Source: Rhodocyclaceae bacterium (GTDB lineage: Bacteria > Pseudomonadota > Gammaproteobacteria > Burkholderiales > Rhodocyclaceae). From it: DNA of 64,000 bases. Position 1 is the stretch's first letter, and each line of letters starts with the position of its first letter. The notes under the pieces are model-generated. The model saw nothing but the letters and a program-made list of their open reading frames with translations. It was not told where the DNA came from and searched no databases. Positions 41,244 through 50,470 of this stretch are shown one piece after another. The stretch is taken from positions 1-64,000 of the forward strand of contig JALNXH010000014.1 of NCBI GenBank assembly GCA_023230455.1, in the 5' to 3' direction. Both the position numbers and the translations under genes were made by a program.

Positions 41244-42299
41244 ATGAAAACCCTCCTCGTCATGGCAGGCGGTACCGGCGGGCACATCATGCCGGGGCTG
41301 GCGGTGGCCGACCACCTGCGCAGCCTGGGGTGGCGCGTGGTCTGGATGGGCAATCCGGACGGTATGGAAGCGCGGCTGGTGCCCGGACACGGCTATGAGA
41401 TGGCCTGGGTGAGGTTCGCCGCCTTGCGCGGCAAAGGACTGCTGCGCAAGCTGTTGCTGCCGTTCAATCTGCTGCGCGGTTTCTGGCAGGCGCGGCGCGA
41501 ACTGCACCGGGTGCGGCCCGATGTGGTACTCGGCTTCGGTGGTTTCGTCACCTTTCCCGGCGGCATGATGGCGGTTCTGGGCGGAATCCCGCTGGTGTTG
41601 CATGAGCAGAATTCCGTCGCCGGTCTTGCCAACCGCGTCCTCGCCGGCGTCGCCGAGCGCGTACTGACCGGTTTTCCGCAGGTGCTGAAGCATGGGGAAT
41701 GGCTGGGCAACCCGGTGCGCCCGGAAATCGCCGCGCTGGCGCCGCCGGCCGAACGTTTCGCGGGTCGCCGCGGGCCGTTGCGGATTCTGGTGGTTGGCGG
41801 CAGTCTCGGCGCTCAGGCTCTGAACGAGAACGTTCCACACGCGCTGGCGTTGATTCCCGCCGATCAGCGGCCCGAGGTGGTGCATCAGGCCGGGGAGAAG
41901 CACCTCGATGCGCTCAAGGCTGCCTACGCTGCCGCCGGTGTGGTAGCCAATGCGGTAGCCTTCATCGACGACATGGCCGGCGCCTACGGCTGGGCCGACC
42001 TGGTGATCTGCCGCGCAGGTGCCTTGACCGTGGCGGAACTGGCGGCGGCCGGTGTGGCCAGCATCCTGGTGCCGTTTCCGCACGCGGTCGACGACCACCA
42101 GACGGGCAACGCGAAATTCCTCGCCCAGGCTGGCGCGGCGATCCTCCTGCCGCAAAACGAACTGACTCCGGAAACCATGGCTTTACTGCGCAGCCTGTCG
42201 CGCGAACAACTGCTACAAATGGCCGAAAAGGCGCGCGAACTGGCGAAACCTACAGCGACGGCAGCGGTGGCTGGAATTTGTGCGGAACTGGCGAAATGA
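41244..42299 (+). CDS. murG: Lipid II synthase MurG
   Basis: 351-residue GT-B glycosyltransferase that adds GlcNAc to lipid I. GGTGGHIMPGLAVADHL at the N-terminus, HEQNSVAGLANRVLA in the middle and PFPHAVDDHQTGNA near the end are typical. No clear Shine-Dalgarno: the repeat 41152-41223 ends 20 nt before the ATG. Confidence 0.97.
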   Translation: MKTLLVMAGGTGGHIMPGLAVADHLRSLGWRVVWMGNPDGMEARLVPGHGYEMAWVRFAALRGKGLLRKLLLPFNLLRGFWQARRELHRVRPDVVLGFGGFVTFPGGMMAVLGGIPLVLHEQNSVAGLANRVLAGVAERVLTGFPQVLKHGEWLGNPVRPEIAALAPPAERFAGRRGPLRILVVGGSLGAQALNENVPHALALIPADQRPEVVHQAGEKHLDALKAAYAAAGVVANAVAFIDDMAGAYGWADLVICRAGALTVAELAAAGVASILVPFPHAVDDHQTGNAKFLAQAGAAILLPQNELTPETMALLRSLSREQLLQMAEKARELAKPTATAAVAGICAELAK

Positions 42300-42333
42300 A
42301 CTTTCTGCGCCAAGCGCAATCGGGACGTCCATC

Positions 42334-43722
42334 ATGAAACATAAAGTCAAACGCATTCACTTCGTCGGCATCGGCGGTTCAGGCATGAGCGGTATCGCCG
42401 AGGTGCTTGCCAATCAGGGCTTCGACGTCAGCGGCTCCGACCTGACGGCAAGCGCGACCACGCGCCGCCTGGCGGGGCTCGGCATTCGCATTGCCATCGG
42501 CCATCGCATGGGCAATGTGGACGGCGCCGACGCGGTGGTGGCCTCCACCGCAGTGAAGGACGACAATCCGGAAGTGCTCGCCGCGCGCGAACGCCATATT
42601 CCGGTAGTGCCGCGGGCACAGATGCTGGCGGAGTTGATGCGCTTGAAGCAGGGCATCGCGATTGCCGGCACCCACGGCAAGACCACCACGACCAGTCTGG
42701 TCGCCAGTGCGCTCGCCGCCGGCGGTCTCGATCCAACTTTCGTCATTGGCGGCCGGCTCAATTCGGCCGGCGCCAACGCGCAATTGGGACAGGGCGAGTT
42801 TCTCGTCGCCGAGGCCGACGAATCCGACGCCTCCTTCCTCTTCCTTTCGCCGGTAATTTCGGTCGTCACCAACATCGATGCCGATCATATGGAAACCTAC
42901 GGCCACGATTTCGGCCGGCTGAAACAGGCTTTCGTGGATTTCATCCATCGCCTGCCGTTCTATGGCGTTGCCGTCGTCTGTCTCGACGATCCCAACGTCG
43001 CCGAAATCATTCCGCGCGTATCCAAGCAGATCATCACCTACGGGCTCAGCGAGCGAGCCAGCATCCGCGCCGAGAACGTCCGCGCGGTCGACGGCCAGAT
43101 GCACTTCGACTGTGTGAGGACCAACGGCAGCGTAGTGCGCTTCCCGGTGACGCTGAACCTGGCGGGGATGCACAACGTGCTCAATGCGCTGGCCACTGTC
43201 GCCGTGGCGACCGAGGTGGGTGTGGCCGATAACGACATCGTCCGGGCATTGGCCGAGTTTAAGGGTGTCGGCCGGCGATTCCAGCGCTATGGCGAGATCG
43301 CCGCGGCCGGCGGCGGGCATTTCACGCTGATCGACGACTACGGCCACCACCCGGTGGAGATGGCGGCGACGCTGGCCGCCGCCCGCGGCGCTTTCCCCGG
43401 CCGCCGCATCGTGCTGGCCTTCCAGCCCCATCGCTACACGCGCACGCGGGATTGCTTCGAGGACTTCGTCCGCGTTCTTTCGGCGGCCGATGCCGTATTG
43501 TTGAGCGAGGTCTATGCGGCAGGCGAGGCGCCCATCGTCGCCGCCGACGGGCGCAGTCTGGCGCGGGCCATCCGCTTGGCCGGCAAGGTCGAGCCGCTGT
43601 TCGTCGAGGACGTCGCCGCGATGCCCGCGGCGATCGTCGATGCTGCGCGCGATGGCGACGTGGTGATCACCATGGGTGCCGGTTCCGTCGGATCGGTGCC
43701 GGGAAAGCTGACCGGTGGCTGA
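42334..43722 (+). CDS. murC: UDP-MurNAc:L-alanine ligase
   Basis: 462 residues. KRIHFVGIGGSGMSGIAEVL at the start, ATP loop IAGTHGKTTTTSLV and the DDYGHHPVE motif are diagnostic. ATG 42334 chosen; an in-frame start at 42280 inside murG adds non-family residues. Its end overlaps murB by 8 nt. Confidence 0.97.
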   Translation: MKHKVKRIHFVGIGGSGMSGIAEVLANQGFDVSGSDLTASATTRRLAGLGIRIAIGHRMGNVDGADAVVASTAVKDDNPEVLAARERHIPVVPRAQMLAELMRLKQGIAIAGTHGKTTTTSLVASALAAGGLDPTFVIGGRLNSAGANAQLGQGEFLVAEADESDASFLFLSPVISVVTNIDADHMETYGHDFGRLKQAFVDFIHRLPFYGVAVVCLDDPNVAEIIPRVSKQIITYGLSERASIRAENVRAVDGQMHFDCVRTNGSVVRFPVTLNLAGMHNVLNALATVAVATEVGVADNDIVRALAEFKGVGRRFQRYGEIAAAGGGHFTLIDDYGHHPVEMAATLAAARGAFPGRRIVLAFQPHRYTRTRDCFEDFVRVLSAADAVLLSEVYAAGEAPIVAADGRSLARAIRLAGKVEPLFVEDVAAMPAAIVDAARDGDVVITMGAGSVGSVPGKLTGG

Positions 43723-44677
43723 GCAGACCATGCCCCCTGCACGCGACGAGTATTCGGGCTTGCAGTCAGCGGGGGTGGGCGGCAAGCCCGGTCTTAGAGG
43801 TTCGCTGCGCAGCAATGAACCGATGGCCGGCCATGTTTCCTGGCGTGCCGGCGGTGCGGTCGCCTGCGCCTATTTCCCCGCAGATCTCGACGATCTGGCC
43901 ATATTCCTCCAGCGCCTGCGCCACGACGAGCCGCTGCTGACCGTCGGTCTGGGCAGCAATCTGCTGATCCGTGACGGTGGCTTTACCGGCAGCGCGGTGT
44001 TCACTCATGCCGCGCTGAATGTTCTGCGCTTCGAGGGCGATGGCTGTGTCTACGCGGAAGCCGGCGTGGCGTCGCCCAAGGTGGCGCGCTTTGCCGCCAA
44101 TCACGGACTGAGCGGCGCGGAATTCCTTGCCGGTATCCCCGGCACCGTTGGCGGCGCGCTGGCAATGAATGCCGGCTGCTACGGCGGCGAGACTTGGAAC
44201 TACGTCGACCGCGTACTGATGCTTGGCCGCGACGGGCGGCGGATTGCGCGCCGGATCGAGGACTTTTCCATCGGTTATCGCCATGTCGGACTCAAGGCGG
44301 CGAGCGACGAGATCTTCGCTGCCGCCTGGTTCCGCTTTCCGTCGGGTGACGGAACGGCAGCGCGGCAGCGCATCCGCACCCTGCTGGAGCGGCGTATCGC
44401 CACTCAGCCGCTGCAATTGCCCAACGCCGGTTCCGTGTTTCGCAACCCCCGCGGCGACCATGCTGCGCGATTGATCGAGGCCGCCGGCTTGAAAGGAACC
44501 GAGATCGACGGTGCGCGGGTTTCCGAAAAGCATGCGAATTTCATCGTTAATCCTCGCGGTAATGCCAGCGCCAGCGCGATAGAAAGGCTAATCGGCCATA
44601 TTCAGGCCGTAGTGGCGGAAAAATTCGGCGTGCAACTGGTCCGCGAAGTGCGGATTCTCGGTGAGGATGGGCAGTGA
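43715..44677 (+). CDS. murB: UDP-N-acetylenolpyruvoylglucosamine reductase
   Basis: 320 residues, FAD-dependent type I MurB. VGLGSNLLIRDGG and AGIPGTVGGALAMNAGCYGGE form the FAD site. The catalytic Ser is in NAGSVFRNP and the general acid Glu in SEKHANFIVN. GTG 43715 overlaps murC. The first 30 residues are poorly conserved, so ATG 43730 or 43823 could be the start. Confidence 0.94.
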   Translation: MAEQTMPPARDEYSGLQSAGVGGKPGLRGSLRSNEPMAGHVSWRAGGAVACAYFPADLDDLAIFLQRLRHDEPLLTVGLGSNLLIRDGGFTGSAVFTHAALNVLRFEGDGCVYAEAGVASPKVARFAANHGLSGAEFLAGIPGTVGGALAMNAGCYGGETWNYVDRVLMLGRDGRRIARRIEDFSIGYRHVGLKAASDEIFAAAWFRFPSGDGTAARQRIRTLLERRIATQPLQLPNAGSVFRNPRGDHAARLIEAAGLKGTEIDGARVSEKHANFIVNPRGNASASAIERLIGHIQAVVAEKFGVQLVREVRILGEDGQ

Positions 44678-45603
44678 AGGGAAAGGCATTCGGCAAGGTG
44701 GCGGTCATGTTCGGCGGTGACTCGGCGGAGCGCGAGGTGTCGCTGAAGAGCGGCAGCGCGGTGCTCAAGGCGCTGCGCGCCGGGGGTATCGACGCCCATG
44801 CCTTCGATCCGCGCGAAAAGCCCCTGGCTGCGCTGCGCGAAGAAAATTTCCAGCGCGTGTTTATTGCCCTCCATGGCCGCGGCGGCGAAGACGGCACGTT
44901 GCAGGGCGCGCTGGAGCTGATGGGCATCCCCTACACCGGCAGCGGTGTGCTGGCTTCGGCCCTGGGCATGGATAAGTGGCGCAGCAAGTTGTGCTGGCAG
45001 GCGGCCGGAATTCCGGTGCCGGACTACGTCGTTCTCGATTCGGGCAGCGATTTCGCGGCGATCGAACGCCGGCTCGGCCTGCCGCTGTTCGTCAAGCCGG
45101 CCAACGAGGGTTCAAGCATTGGCATCACCAAAGTCAAGGCGGCGGGCGAACTTCAATCCGCCTACGAAATCGCCGTCCGCCACGATCCGATCGTGATCGC
45201 CGAACGGTTTCTCGATGGCGGCGAGTTCACCGTCGGCATCCTTGGCTCTGGAAAAATCGCCCGTGCCCTGCCGGTGATCCGCATCGTGCCGGCGACCGAG
45301 TTCTACGATTACGAGGCTAAATATCTTCGCGACGATACCGAGTACAGGATTCCCTCCGGCCTTTCCGCTGCGCAGGAAGCGGAAATGCAGGATCTTGCGC
45401 TGCGCGCTTTTGCCGTCCTCGGCGGTCGCGGTTGGGGGCGGGTGGACATGATGCTCGACGCCGCTGGTGCGATTTACTGTCTGGAAGCCAATATGGCACC
45501 GGGCATGACCGACCACTCGCTGGTACCGATGGCGGCGCGTGCTGCCGGAATCGATTTCGGCCAATTGGTGCAACAGGTTCTGACGGAGGCTCGCCTTGGC
45601 TAA
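44674..45603 (+). CDS. ddl: D-alanine:D-alanine ligase
   Basis: 309-residue ATP-grasp enzyme of the short DdlB type. KVAVMFGGDSAEREVSLKSG, EGSSIGITKV, AKYLRDDTEY and GMTDHSLVPMAARA keep the known substrate residues. The usual EVNTSPG is EANMAPG here, with the metal-binding Glu and Asn retained. GTG start overlaps the murB stop. Confidence 0.96.
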   Translation: MKGKAFGKVAVMFGGDSAEREVSLKSGSAVLKALRAGGIDAHAFDPREKPLAALREENFQRVFIALHGRGGEDGTLQGALELMGIPYTGSGVLASALGMDKWRSKLCWQAAGIPVPDYVVLDSGSDFAAIERRLGLPLFVKPANEGSSIGITKVKAAGELQSAYEIAVRHDPIVIAERFLDGGEFTVGILGSGKIARALPVIRIVPATEFYDYEAKYLRDDTEYRIPSGLSAAQEAEMQDLALRAFAVLGGRGWGRVDMMLDAAGAIYCLEANMAPGMTDHSLVPMAARAAGIDFGQLVQQVLTEARLG

Positions 45604-46390
45604 GCTGGCGAAGACCTCGCGTCCATCGCGCCCGGCGAAACCTGCCGTCGAAGGTTTCTGGGATAAGCCGCCGTTGCTCAATCTGGCAGCCGATGTGCTA
45701 TTTCTTGCCGCCGGCACGGCCTTGGTTTACGCGGCGGCTCTGGGCGTGCAGCGTCTGCCGTTCTTTCCGTTGCGCGAGGTGGTGGTGCAAGGTACGCTGG
45801 ATCAGGTGACGCGCACCCAGATCGAATATGCGGCACGTAGCGCGGTGACGGGAAACTTCTTCACCGTCGATCTCGATGCGGTACGCACCTCCTTCGAAAA
45901 ACTGCCCTGGGTGCGCCGTGCCGAAGTGCGCCGGCGTTGGCCGGACGGTTTGCTGTTGACCATAGAGGAGCAGTCGGCGGTGGCCCGCTGGCGCCAGGCC
46001 GGCGGCGAATACAAGCTGGTGAATCGTCAGGGCGAGGTTTTTGTTGCCGCCACCGAGGCCGCGCTGCCGGTGTTCGCCGGTCCCGAGGGCAGTGCGGACG
46101 AGGTGCTGGCGCAGCATCGGGAATTCAGCGCCGCTCTGGCGCCGATCAGCCGCGGCGTGGTCGAAATCGTGCTGTCGCAGCGTGAGGCCTGGCAGCTTAA
46201 GCTCGACGACGGACTGGTGCTGAATCTAGGGCGTAACGACGAACGCCATCCGGTGGCCGAACGCATGCGTCGTTTCGTCTCCGTCTACGCGCAGGTCGGA
46301 GAAAAACTGCATCTGCACCCGACTTTGATCGATATGCGTTATCCGAGCGGCTTCGCCGTGCGCAGCGCAGGCGCAATGCAATCATCGTGA
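45596..46390 (+). CDS. ftsQ: Cell division protein FtsQ
   Basis: 264 residues: cytosolic basic tail, one membrane segment (about 30-50), a POTRA domain (FPLREVVVQGTLDQVTRTQI) and the FtsQ beta domain (LPWVRRAEVRRRWPDGLLLTI). Start is TTG 45596 with GGAGG (45585-45589) 6 nt upstream; it overlaps ddl by 8 nt. No ATG or GTG start is better placed. Confidence 0.93.
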   Translation: MAKLAKTSRPSRPAKPAVEGFWDKPPLLNLAADVLFLAAGTALVYAAALGVQRLPFFPLREVVVQGTLDQVTRTQIEYAARSAVTGNFFTVDLDAVRTSFEKLPWVRRAEVRRRWPDGLLLTIEEQSAVARWRQAGGEYKLVNRQGEVFVAATEAALPVFAGPEGSADEVLAQHREFSAALAPISRGVVEIVLSQREAWQLKLDDGLVLNLGRNDERHPVAERMRRFVSVYAQVGEKLHLHPTLIDMRYPSGFAVRSAGAMQSS

Positions 46391-46397
46391 GAGCTGA

Positions 46398-47627
46398 ATG
46401 AGTAAGGAAACCAAAGATCTCGTCGTCGGCCTGGATATCGGCACCTCGAAGATCGTCGCCATCGTTGCCGAACTCGATGCCGAAGGCCGGCTGGTGGTGC
46501 TCGGTCTCGGCAGCCAGGATTCGGAAGGCCTGCGCAAGGGCATGGTGGTCAACATCGAGGCGACGGTGAATTCGATCTCGCGCGCCATTCAGGAAGTCGA
46601 GCTGATGACCGGATGCAAGGTGCGCGAGGTCTATACCGGCATTGCCGGCAGCCATATCAAGAGCAAGGACTCCAACGGCATGGCGGTGGTGAAGGACAAG
46701 GAGGTCACGCCGTACGACGTGGAGCGTGCTATCGAAGCCGCCAACGCGACGCCGATCTCCGCCGACGACCAGATATTGCATACGCTGGTGCAGGAGTTCA
46801 TCGTCGACGGTCAGGACGGCGTCAAGGAGCCGATTGGCATGGATGCGCGCCGGCTGGAAGTGAAGGTGCATCTGGTCACCGGGGCGGTGACCGCGGTGCA
46901 AAACATCGTCAAGTGCGTGCATCGCTGCGGCCTCGAAGTGGTCGACCTGATGCTGCAGCCCCTGGCCTCGGGCTATGCGGTGCTCTCCGAGGATGAAAAG
47001 GATGTCGGCGTTTGCCTGGTGGACATCGGCGGCGGCACCACCGATGTGGCGGTTTTTCTCCAGGGTGCGATCCGCCATACCGCGGTGATCCCCATCGCCG
47101 GCGACCAAGTCACCTCGGATATCGCCATTCTGCTGCGCACTTCGACGCAGGATGCAGAGGAAATCAAGATCGGTTACGGCGTCGCCCTGCAACAATTGGC
47201 CGATCCGGAAGACATGCTGGAAGTGCCTGGCGTCGGCGACCGGCCATCGACCACCCTGTCGCGGCAGACGCTGGCCGGCTTCATCCAACCGCGGGTCGAG
47301 GAGATATTCCAGAAAGTGCATGAGGAACTGGTGAAGAGCGGCTACGAGCGCCTGCTGCGCGCCGGCATTGTGCTCACCGGAGGAGCGTCGCAGATGCCGG
47401 GGATGATCGAGCTCGGCGAAGAGATTTTCCACAACACGGTGAAGCTGGGCGTGCCGCACTACGACGCGGCGCTCAAGGATGTGGTGCGCAATCCGCGCTA
47501 CGCCACCGCGATGGGCCTCTTGCTGGAAGGTCAGACCCAGCGGCGGCGGGGTTTGAAGGCTCGCGATACGCGATCCTTCCGCCAGGTGATGGCGAAGATG
47601 CGGTCGTGGTTCGAAAAGAATTTTTAG
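46398..47627 (+). CDS. ftsA: Cell division protein FtsA
   Basis: 409-residue actin-fold protein that tethers FtsZ to the membrane. LVVGLDIGTSKIVAIVAEL (phosphate 1), VCLVDIGGGTTDVAVF (phosphate 2) and IVLTGGASQMPGM (adenosine) are visible. The C-terminal end (VMAKMRSWFEKNF) is the amphipathic membrane helix. Confidence 0.98.
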   Translation: MSKETKDLVVGLDIGTSKIVAIVAELDAEGRLVVLGLGSQDSEGLRKGMVVNIEATVNSISRAIQEVELMTGCKVREVYTGIAGSHIKSKDSNGMAVVKDKEVTPYDVERAIEAANATPISADDQILHTLVQEFIVDGQDGVKEPIGMDARRLEVKVHLVTGAVTAVQNIVKCVHRCGLEVVDLMLQPLASGYAVLSEDEKDVGVCLVDIGGGTTDVAVFLQGAIRHTAVIPIAGDQVTSDIAILLRTSTQDAEEIKIGYGVALQQLADPEDMLEVPGVGDRPSTTLSRQTLAGFIQPRVEEIFQKVHEELVKSGYERLLRAGIVLTGGASQMPGMIELGEEIFHNTVKLGVPHYDAALKDVVRNPRYATAMGLLLEGQTQRRRGLKARDTRSFRQVMAKMRSWFEKNF

Positions 47628-47666
47628 TCGGCAGTTTTTTGTTGCGGTTTACAGAAGGAGGCGAGC

Positions 47667-48836
47667 ATGTTTGAAATCATCGACAAGGACCCGAACCCGA
47701 CGGTCATCAAGGTCATCGGCATCGGCGGCGCGGGAGGCAATGCCGTCGAGCACATGATCCGCGAGGGCGTGCAGGGAGTGGAATTCATCAGCGTCAACAC
47801 CGACGCCCAGGCGCTCAAGCATTCCAGTTCGGGCATCAAACTACAGCTCGGGCCGGGGCTCGGCGCTGGCGGCAAACCAGGCAAAGCGCGCGAACTGGCC
47901 GAAGCCGAGCGCGAGGAGATCGCCGCGGCGTTGCGCGGCGCCCACATGGCCTTCATTACCGCTGGCATGGGTGGCGGCACCGGCACCGGTGCGGCGCCGA
48001 TCGTCGCCGAGGTGGCGCGCGAGCTGGGCATTCTCACCGTCGCGGTGGTAACCAAGCCTTTCGAGTTCGAGGGCAACCGCTTGCGCCTGGCCGAGGAAGG
48101 CCTGGCCGAGCTGTCGCAGCACGTCGATTCGCTGATCGTGGTGCTGAACGAGAAGCTGATGGAAGTGCTCGGCGAGGACGTAGGTATGAAGGACGCTTTC
48201 CGTGCCGCCGACAACGTGCTGAAGAACGCCGTCGGCGGAATCGCCGAGATCATCAACGTGCCCGGCTTGGTGAACGTCGACTTCGAAGACGTGCGTACTG
48301 TGATGAGCGAAATGGGCAAGGCGATGATGGGCTCGTCCACCGCGGCCGGCGTCGACCGCGCGCGCCTCGCTGCCGAAGAAGCCGTCGCCAGCCCGCTGCT
48401 GGAAGGCGTTGAACTCTCTGGCGCGCGCGGCGTGCTGGTAAACATCACCGCCAGCCATTCGCTGGGCATGAAGGAGGTCAAGGAAGTCATGGCGACCATC
48501 CGCAACTATGCGGCGGAAGACGCCACGGTGATCTTCGGCACGGTGTTCGAGGATGCGATGGAGGACCAGCTGCGCGTCACCGTCGTCGCTACCGGGCTCG
48601 GGGGCAAGGCGGCGAAGAAGCAGCCGCTGCTGAAGCCGGTGGAAACTGTGGCAGCCGGGTTGCGCACCGGTACCGACAACAGCTATGTCGAAGCCTTCCA
48701 GGGGGCGGTCGGCGACGCCGATACGCCGGCGGTGTTCCGCAGTCGGGCGGCGCGTAATGCACACGTCGAAGCGATGACGGCGAGCGGAATGTCGCGCGAC
48801 GATATTCCGCAGTTCCTGCGCCGCCAGGCAGACTGA
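47667..48836 (+). CDS. ftsZ: Cell division GTPase FtsZ
   Basis: 389 residues. Tubulin signature GGGTGTG near residue 107, T7-loop region NVDFEDVRTVM, and the C-terminal peptide DDIPQFLRRQ that binds FtsA and ZipA. AGAAGGAGG lies 8 nt before ATG 47667. Last gene of the dcw cluster; a strong hairpin follows. Confidence 0.98.
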   Translation: MFEIIDKDPNPTVIKVIGIGGAGGNAVEHMIREGVQGVEFISVNTDAQALKHSSSGIKLQLGPGLGAGGKPGKARELAEAEREEIAAALRGAHMAFITAGMGGGTGTGAAPIVAEVARELGILTVAVVTKPFEFEGNRLRLAEEGLAELSQHVDSLIVVLNEKLMEVLGEDVGMKDAFRAADNVLKNAVGGIAEIINVPGLVNVDFEDVRTVMSEMGKAMMGSSTAAGVDRARLAAEEAVASPLLEGVELSGARGVLVNITASHSLGMKEVKEVMATIRNYAAEDATVIFGTVFEDAMEDQLRVTVVATGLGGKAAKKQPLLKPVETVAAGLRTGTDNSYVEAFQGAVGDADTPAVFRSRAARNAHVEAMTASGMSRDDIPQFLRRQAD

Positions 48837-48853
48837 GTTTCGCCAACTTTCGC

Positions 48854-48893
48854 ATGCCCCGCGCGGCCGATCGCCTCCGGCCCCGCGGGGCAT
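48854..48893 (+). other. Strong GC hairpin between ftsZ and lpxC
   Basis: ATGCCCCGCG (48854-48863) pairs with CGCGGGGCAT (48884-48893) and an inner GGCCG/CGGCC extends the stem. No U tract follows (TGCGTTAAAAT). It could act as a partial or factor-dependent stop after ftsZ or protect the mRNA end. Confidence 0.6.
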
Positions 48894-48898
48894 TGCGT

Positions 48899-48904
48899 TA
48901 AAAT
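48899..48904 (+). promoter_or_regulatory. -10-like TAAAAT directly before lpxC
   Basis: TAAAAT lies 6 nt before the lpxC ATG (48911), so initiation 6-7 nt downstream would give a leaderless message. No -35 of quality at 16-18 nt upstream (the hairpin occupies that space). Confidence 0.4.
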
Positions 48905-48910
48905 CGCCCC

Positions 48911-49825
48911 ATGCTGAAGCAACGCACCCTCAAATCCCTGATCCGCGCCACCGGCGTCGGCTTGCATTCCGGCGCCAAGGTGACGCTGGTCCTGCGCCCG
49001 GCTGCGGCCGATACGGGCGTGGTGTTTACCCGCGTGGATTTGAATCCGCCCGTCGAGTTGAAGGCCGATCCGTTCGGCGTTGGCGACACGCGCATGGCGT
49101 CCTGTCTGGAAAAGGACGGCGTCAAGGTGGCGACCGTCGAGCATCTGATGTCGGCGCTTGCCGGACTGGGGATCGATAACGTTTACATAGACGTCGATGC
49201 GGCCGAATTGCCGATCATGGACGGATCCGCCGGACCCTTTGTTTTCCTGCTGCAGTCGGCGGGCATCGAGGAGCAGAACGCGGCGAAGAAATTCATTCGT
49301 GTGAAGAAACCGGTCGAAGTGCGCGACGGCGACAAATGGGCCCGGCTGGAACCGTTCGATGGTTTCCGCCTGTCGTTTTCCATCGCCTTCAATCATCCGG
49401 CGGTGGATCAGACCGGTACCCAGGTGACGGTCGATTTCGCCGACAATTCCTATATTCGCGAGGTTTCCCGCGCCCGCACCTTCGGTTTTACCCAGGATGT
49501 CGAGGCGCTGCGTGAGCAAGGCCTGGCGCTCGGCGGCAGCCTTGAGAACGCCATCGTGATGGACGAGTACCGCGTGCTTAACGCCGAAGGCCTGCGCTAC
49601 GCCGACGAATTCGTCAAACACAAGGTGCTCGACGCGGTGGGTGACCTCTATCTGGCCGGCCATCCGCTGCTGGCCGCGTTTTCGGCGCACAAGTCGGGCC
49701 ACGCGATGAACAACCTGCTGTTGCGCGCGTTGCTGGCCGATGCGTCGGCCTGGGAGCTGGTCAGCTTCGAGGATGCAGCGCGGGCCCCCGCGGCGGTGGT
49801 GCACCTCTATCCCCTGGCGGTCTGA
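48911..49825 (+). CDS. lpxC: UDP-3-O-acyl-N-acetylglucosamine deacetylase
   Basis: 304 residues, the zinc-dependent committed step of lipid A synthesis. Zinc ligands are His in VEHLMSAL, and His and Asp in HKVLDAVGDLYLAG; the catalytic His is in AHKSGHAMNNLL. The N-terminus MLKQRTLKSLIRATGVGLHSG fixes the start, yet no Shine-Dalgarno precedes it. Confidence 0.97.
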   Translation: MLKQRTLKSLIRATGVGLHSGAKVTLVLRPAAADTGVVFTRVDLNPPVELKADPFGVGDTRMASCLEKDGVKVATVEHLMSALAGLGIDNVYIDVDAAELPIMDGSAGPFVFLLQSAGIEEQNAAKKFIRVKKPVEVRDGDKWARLEPFDGFRLSFSIAFNHPAVDQTGTQVTVDFADNSYIREVSRARTFGFTQDVEALREQGLALGGSLENAIVMDEYRVLNAEGLRYADEFVKHKVLDAVGDLYLAGHPLLAAFSAHKSGHAMNNLLLRALLADASAWELVSFEDAARAPAAVVHLYPLAV

Positions 49826-49831
49826 TCGGCC

Positions 49832-50014
49832 ATGCTACTGATGCGCATCGCCGGCATGCTGACGGCGATCTTTGTCGCGGCCGGCATTCTCAGTTATCTG
49901 TTCACCGGCGACAAGCGCTACCTGCGATTGGCCGGACGGGTGGCGAAATGGGCGTTGATCTTCGTCCTGCTGGTGATGGGCCTGATGTTCCTGGAGCGGG
50001 TCATCGTCCTCTGA
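49832..50014 (+). CDS. Small two-helix membrane protein
   Basis: 60 residues with two hydrophobic segments (about 5-24 and 39-58) joined by a basic loop (TGDKRYLRLAGRVAKW). No family recognised. It starts 6 nt after lpxC, so it is co-transcribed, and its end overlaps the convergent DUF721 gene by 14 nt. ATG 49841 is an alternative start. Confidence 0.65.
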   Translation: MLLMRIAGMLTAIFVAAGILSYLFTGDKRYLRLAGRVAKWALIFVLLVMGLMFLERVIVL

Positions 50015-50447
50015 TTCGGGCGCGCTCGGCAAAGCGCAACAGTGCCGCTTTCAGCGGCGAACGCTCCGGCAAACCGTCGGCCAGGCGCCGCAGACCTTGC
50101 TGCGCAGACTCGTTCATATGCGCCACGGAGCGGATTCCGCTCGCTACGGGCGCATAGCCGGAGGGTTGCACTTTGACTTGGATTTCGCTAACCTGCGCTC
50201 CCGCCTGGTTGAAAACATCGGTCAATCGTGGCGCAAGTTGTCTTATCTTGGCTGCAACCCCGCCATTACTGGCGTGAATCACGATTTTCCCCTGCTTCAG
50301 ATTGGCCACCCGGCCACAACGTGCCAGCGCCACCGGAACCGCGCGCTCGTACACATGCTGAAGCTTGAGCAGGCGGCCGGCGTGGGCTGAAAAACGCGCC
50401 AGTCCGGCATCGCCGTCGAGAAATTTGCCTAGGCTGTGGGCGGGCAT
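50001..50447 (-). CDS. DUF721 / DciA-like protein
   Basis: 148 residues with the DUF721 pattern: VPVALARCGRVANLKQGKIVIHASNGGVAAKIRQLAPRL in the middle (basic, nucleic-acid-binding), then a Pro/Gly linker and a helical tail. DciA family members load the replicative helicase DnaB where DnaC is absent. Its start is only 23 nt from the divergent M23 gene, so its promoter must lie inside that gene or in the spacer. Family assignment is good; function is by analogy. Confidence 0.78.
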   Translation of the reverse strand: MPAHSLGKFLDGDAGLARFSAHAGRLLKLQHVYERAVPVALARCGRVANLKQGKIVIHASNGGVAAKIRQLAPRLTDVFNQAGAQVSEIQVKVQPSGYAPVASGIRSVAHMNESAQQGLRRLADGLPERSPLKAALLRFAERARIRGR

Positions 50448-50470
50448 CGAATAACGTTGAGGAGAAAGCG

